Positions 61,264-64,000 of a DNA stretch of 64,000 nt are shown here, piece by piece. The translations under genes were made by a program, and so were the position numbers. The notes under the pieces were generated by a model. That model ran no database searches. It was given only the letters and a program-made list of their open reading frames with translations, and was not told the origin of the DNA. The DNA is taken from contig DATIDV010000020.1 in the NCBI GenBank assembly GCA_035456105.1, positions 79,645 to 143,644 of the forward strand. Direction: 5' to 3'. Positions within the stretch are counted from its first letter, which is position 1; each line of letters starts with the position of its first letter. This DNA is from Viridibacterium sp035456105. GTDB taxonomy: Bacteria; Pseudomonadota; Gammaproteobacteria; Burkholderiales; Rhodocyclaceae.

Positions 61264-62319
61264 TCAGGCGTGCTCGGTGGGGACGAATTTGGTGATCGCT
61301 TCCCATAGGCCGTTCAGATAAACCACGCCGAGCGCGCGATCGTACAGGCCGTAACCGGGCTTGCCGGTTTCGCCCCAGATCATGCGGCCGTGGTCGGGGC
61401 GCACATAGCCGTCGAAGTCGACGTCGTGATACGCCTTGAGGATCTTCGCCATGTCGAGCGAGCCTTCGCATGACAGGTGAGCTGATTCGTAGAAGGTGCC
61501 GTCTTCTTCCACCGCGACGTTGCGCAGGTGGCCGAACGGGATGCGGCCCATGCCGCCGAATTCATGCACCAGCGATTCGATGTTGTTGCACAGATCCGCA
61601 CCGAGCGAACCGGAACACAGCGTGATGCCATTGGCAGGAGAGTCGACGATCTTGACGAGGCGCATCAGGTCATCGCGATTCTTGACGATGCGTGGCAGAC
61701 CGAAGATCGGGCGTGGTGGATCATCCGGATGCATGCCCATGCGCACGCCCGCTTCTTCCGCGACGGGAATCATTTTCTTGAGGAAGTATTCGAGATTGGC
61801 CCAGAGCTGCTCTTCGCTGATGTCCTTGTATTCGGCAAGGATTTTCTTGAGCTCATCGGGCTTGTAACTGGCGTCCCAGCCGGGCAGGGAGATACCTTGC
61901 TCAGGATCGATTTCCAGCACCTGGCTGGCGTCGAATGACAGCGTCGTCGACCCATCGGGCAACTCGGTTGCGACACTGGTGCGCGTCCAGTCGAAGACCG
62001 GCATGAAGTTGTAGCAGATGACCTTCACGCCGACAGCGGCGCAGTTGCGGATGTTCTGCTGAAAGTTGGCGATCAGACGATCGCGCGTCGGCTTGCCCTG
62101 CTTGATGTCTTCGTGCACCGGAATGCTCTCGACGACGTCGAACTTCAGGCCCACGGATTCAATGCGGGCTTTGAGCGCTTGCAGTTTTTCGACCGGCCAG
62201 ACTTCACCAACCGGCACGTCGTAGATCGCCGAGACGATGCTGTGAATGCCGGGGATCTGGCGGATGTATTCGAGCTTGACGGGATCGGTGTCGCCATACC
62301 AGCGGAAGCTCATTTTCAT
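61264..62319 (-). CDS. uxuA: D-mannonate dehydratase
   Basis: Dehydrates D-mannonate to 2-keto-3-deoxygluconate. The 351 residues are in the family range. Seen are SFRWYGDTDPVKLEYIRQIPG, MGMHPDDPPRPIFGLPRI, SLGADLCNN, IPFGHLRNV and YVRPDHGRMIWGE, which include the metal and substrate ligands. The ATG follows CGGAG by about eight bases, and this ribosome site lies in the arm of a hairpin. It is first of a likely uxuA-SDR-kinase transcript. Confidence 0.97.
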   Translation of the reverse strand: MKMSFRWYGDTDPVKLEYIRQIPGIHSIVSAIYDVPVGEVWPVEKLQALKARIESVGLKFDVVESIPVHEDIKQGKPTRDRLIANFQQNIRNCAAVGVKVICYNFMPVFDWTRTSVATELPDGSTTLSFDASQVLEIDPEQGISLPGWDASYKPDELKKILAEYKDISEEQLWANLEYFLKKMIPVAEEAGVRMGMHPDDPPRPIFGLPRIVKNRDDLMRLVKIVDSPANGITLCSGSLGADLCNNIESLVHEFGGMGRIPFGHLRNVAVEEDGTFYESAHLSCEGSLDMAKILKAYHDVDFDGYVRPDHGRMIWGETGKPGYGLYDRALGVVYLNGLWEAITKFVPTEHA

Positions 62320-62323
62320 CGTG

Positions 62324-62368
62324 CAACTCCGGCGCTTTTTGAGAGGTCACTAGCATACGCCGGAGTGC
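62324..62368 (-). promoter_or_regulatory. Hairpin that would sequester the uxuA ribosome-binding site
   Basis: On the minus strand ACTCCGGCG (62366-62358) pairs perfectly with CGCCGGAGT (62334-62326); two more G-C pairs extend it past a bulged base. The 3' arm contains the CGGAG Shine-Dalgarno of uxuA. The loop is 23 bases. Upstream lies another GC-rich dyad, CGGGCC / GGCCCG (62374-62394). Confidence 0.6.
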
Positions 62369-62488
62369 GTTGCCGGGCCATGCGGGGCGGCCCGCACGTG
62401 TAAATTTCTACATCATCTCGCACCGGGAAGAGTATCGATGAATCCCGGCCCTCCCGTTGCCATAGACCAGAAGGCGTGCGCCGCAAAC

Positions 62489-62524
62489 GAAAACGCGGGC
62501 GCAGTCTTGTGACCGCGCCCGCGT
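62489..62524 (-). terminator. Rho-independent terminator of the first flagellin gene
   Basis: On the minus strand ACGCGGGCGC pairs with GCGCCCGCGT, extended by GGTC/GACT to an ACAA loop, followed by TTTTCG. It lies just downstream of the flagellin stop. Confidence 0.88.
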
Positions 62525-62546
62525 GGCGACAGATGGAGCTATCGCC

Positions 62547-63377
62547 TTACTGCAACAGCTTGAGGACCTGTTGTGGCAGGGCATTGGCTTGCGCCAGCAT
62601 CGCCGTACCGGCTTGCTGCAGGATCTGCGAGCGCGAGAGATTCGCCGTTTCCATGGCGAAGTCTGCGTCAATGATCCGGCCACGTGCGGCAGACTGGTTT
62701 TCCGATGCGATCTGGAGCGAGGAAATGACCGCCTCTGTGCGGTTCATCGCGGCGCCATAACCTGCTCGCGCGGTCGTGATGGAGGAGATTGCAACGTCAA
62801 GGTTGGTGATGGCGTCCAGTGCCCCAGTGGCTCCGGTGAGGCCTCCGATACTGATTGAACCAATGGCAAGCGAAGAGGCTCTCAAGCTGACCGTATCGAC
62901 GGAGATCTGGTTGGTGGAGTCCGTGCCGGCGCCGACCTGGAAGGTAAAGCTCGACGAAGCGTCCAGCAGGCCCACGCTATTGAAACGGGTCGCTTGTGAT
63001 AGACGATCAATTTCCGAGCTGAGTGCCGAAAACTCGACCTGCAGGTTGTCGCGGTCGCCGGAGTTCAGCGTACCGTTGGCTGATTGCACGGCCAGTTCGC
63101 GCATGCGCTGCAGACTGTCCGATATCTGTGATGCGCCGCCGTCGGCGACCTGCATGAGCGAGATGGCGTCGTTTGCGTTGCGGATCGCAACGTTGTAACC
63201 CCTCACCTGCGAGTTGATGCGCTCGGCGATGGCTAGACCAGCGGCGTCGTCCTTGGCGCTATTGATGCGCAGGCCTGACGAGAGGCGTTGCAGTGAGGTT
63301 GCAAGTGAGTCCTTTGTGCCGTTCAGATTACGCTGAGCATTAAGTGACGCGACGTTGGTGTTGATGGTCATTGCCAT
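62547..63377 (-). CDS. Flagellin
   Basis: Filament subunit exported by the flagellar type III system. It has 276 residues, a short flagellin with D0/D1 domains and little of D2/D3. The N-terminus MAMTINTNVASLNAQRNL and SSGLRINSAKDDAAGLAIAE, and the C-terminus SQILQQAGTAMLAQANALPQQ, are canonical. ATG 63377 has GGAGGA upstream; the second Met (63371) is possible. A second flagellin gene lies upstream on the same strand. Confidence 0.96.
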   Translation of the reverse strand: MAMTINTNVASLNAQRNLNGTKDSLATSLQRLSSGLRINSAKDDAAGLAIAERINSQVRGYNVAIRNANDAISLMQVADGGASQISDSLQRMRELAVQSANGTLNSGDRDNLQVEFSALSSEIDRLSQATRFNSVGLLDASSSFTFQVGAGTDSTNQISVDTVSLRASSLAIGSISIGGLTGATGALDAITNLDVAISSITTARAGYGAAMNRTEAVISSLQIASENQSAARGRIIDADFAMETANLSRSQILQQAGTAMLAQANALPQQVLKLLQ

Positions 63378-63426
63378 GGTTACATTCCTCCATGAATGCG
63401 ATTTGAATGGGGTCCGACGGAGAAGT

Positions 63427-63482
63427 TTGGCAAGGTCTCTTGGCAAGATCGCTTGTTCAAATGACTTTGCCGTATATGGCAA
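63427..63482 (-). promoter_or_regulatory. Repeats and dyad upstream of the flagellin gene
   Basis: On the plus strand TTGGCAAG occurs at 63427-63434 and again at 63440-63447, a 13-base period. The palindrome TTGCC-GTATAT-GGCAA follows at 63467-63482, sharing the TTGCC/GGCAA core. No good sigma-28 or sigma-54 promoter was found here. The sites could bind a regulator or reflect leader structure. Confidence 0.4.
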
Positions 63483-63670
63483 TGGCATCTTCGTCAGGCT
63501 GAAACACGGCACCCTGTCAAGTGCGTTTGTGATCAGCTCGATACCCATACAGCAAAGACCGGGCCAGTTTTGCAGCGAAGGGGAATTAGTGGGGGTTTGC
63601 GCCGCTTTTCTGCGCACAAGGGGTTTGTGGAGTGGTGGAGCGGGTCAAAACGTGCCGGGCCCACATACAA

Positions 63671-63783
63671 GTTTCGCCGCCCCGGCATTTTTTGCCGGAC
63701 ATTTCAAGCCGGCGAAACGCAATGAGGTAACGTGCTGGCGGAGAGGCGTAAAAATGCCGCCTGCAGGTCTCCCTGCGGCGGCA
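63671..63783. repeat. Structured intergenic element between the two flagellin genes
   Basis: Within the 463-base intergenic region, outer arms GTTTCGCCG (63671-63679) and CGGCGAAAC (63710-63718) pair perfectly around an inner hairpin CCGGCA-TTTTT-TGCCGG (63682-63698). Then a 12-bp stem with one bulge, TGCCGCC-GCAGG / CCTGC-GGCGGCA, covers 63755-63783 with a TCTC loop. No gene was found in the rest of the interval. Confidence 0.5.
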
Positions 63784-63794
63784 CCCTTGAACGA

Positions 63795-63820
63795 AAAAGC
63801 CCGCGTTGCCGCGGGCTTTT
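63795..63820 (-). terminator. Rho-independent terminator of the second flagellin gene
   Basis: An 11-bp stem AAAAGCCCGCG / CGCGGGCTTTT with a TTGC loop, and a T-run on the minus strand about 20 bases after the flagellin stop. Confidence 0.9.
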
Positions 63821-63840
63821 CGGATTTTGATGTTGGTCAA

Positions 63841-64000
63841 TTAACGAAGCAGACTCAACACCTGCTGTGGCAAGCTGTTCGCTTGCGCCAGCATGGCGGT
63901 GCCCGCTTGTTGCAGGATCTGGCTACGCGAAAGGTTGGCCGTTTCCGAAGCGAAATCGGCATCAACAATTCGCCCGCGAGCGGCCGACTGGTTCTCGACG
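63841..64000 (-). CDS. Flagellin, second copy (C-terminal part)
   Basis: The last 52 codons of another flagellin gene cut by the window edge. The visible end has NQSAARGRIVDADFASETAN, then SQILQQAGTAMLAQANSLPQQ and LSLLR, nearly identical to the first copy but ending SLLR instead of KLLQ. The pair indicates tandem flagellin paralogues. The 5' part lies right of the window. Confidence 0.95.
   Translation of the reverse strand, partial: VENQSAARGRIVDADFASETANLSRSQILQQAGTAMLAQANSLPQQVLSLLR

Noticed and set aside
63378..63500. Sigma-28 or sigma-54 promoter for the flagellin gene
   Set aside because: The best sigma-28-like match on the minus strand (CAAA, then GCGATC) has a spacer about three bases too short, and no GG-N10-GC pair for sigma-54 is present in the right direction.
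1..64000. CRISPR arrays, insertion sequences or prophage genes
   Set aside because: No regularly spaced direct repeats, transposase, integrase or phage structural genes were found by reading both strands; gene order is mostly conserved housekeeping.

Overview
The window comes from the chromosome of a motile, aerobic Gram-negative bacterium, most likely a betaproteobacterium, possibly of the Rhodocyclales. The grounds are the carAB-greA, rlmE-ftsH-folP-glmM-secG-tRNA-Leu-nuoA-N gene order, a DUF3567 protein (a family I know mainly from betaproteobacteria), an FlhDC-type flagellar master regulator, and high GC with strong G/C third-position bias. The genus call is a guess. I saw no insertion sequence, phage, integron or CRISPR array.

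Layout. 1-2219: end of the phosphate transporter operon (pstC fragment, pstA, pstB), then a hairpin element and a terminator. 2491-6455: an acetylornithine-type aminotransferase and a cytosolic hybrid histidine kinase. 6509-11607: carA-carB-greA, with a promoter and a terminator-like hairpin in the carA leader. 11624-18319: a DUF4149 membrane protein, then yhbY (opposite strand), rlmE, ftsH, folP, glmM, secG and tRNA-Leu(GAG). 18367-33659: all 14 nuo genes of respiratory complex I plus an ADP-ribose-type Nudix gene. 33694-34506: two small c-type cytochromes behind an FNR-like box. 34523-40586 (minus): class II ribonucleotide reductase, an HDOD protein, a PilZ-like protein and a DUF465 protein. 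40810-45797: DUF3567, greB, a membrane histidine kinase and htpG behind an RpoH-like promoter. 45816-48735: small accessory genes (lipoprotein, SemiSWEET, HNH nuclease, TonB-like anchor, zinc-ribbon Nudix). 48830-54429: a flagellar block with an HDOD-REC-GGDEF protein behind a FliA-type promoter, flhDC, and motAB behind a second FliA-type promoter. 54544-62319: a glucuronate catabolism locus (uxaC, uxuA, a mannonate-oxidoreductase-type SDR) enclosing two signalling genes. 62547-64000: two tandem flagellin genes, the second cut by the window end.

The most unusual part is the uronate locus. uxuA and the SDR gene are followed on the same strand by a 745-residue kinase that fuses a sugar-binding-protein fold, with no signal peptide or membrane segment, to GAF and histidine kinase domains. 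Converging on it is a REC-GAF-GGDEF response regulator with intact catalytic and inhibitory motifs, and then uxaC. This could be a cytosolic sensor that couples uronate supply to cyclic-di-GMP. The c-di-GMP theme recurs in the PilZ-like protein and in the degenerate GGNEF protein under FliA control. These links are inference from domain content and gene neighbourhood.
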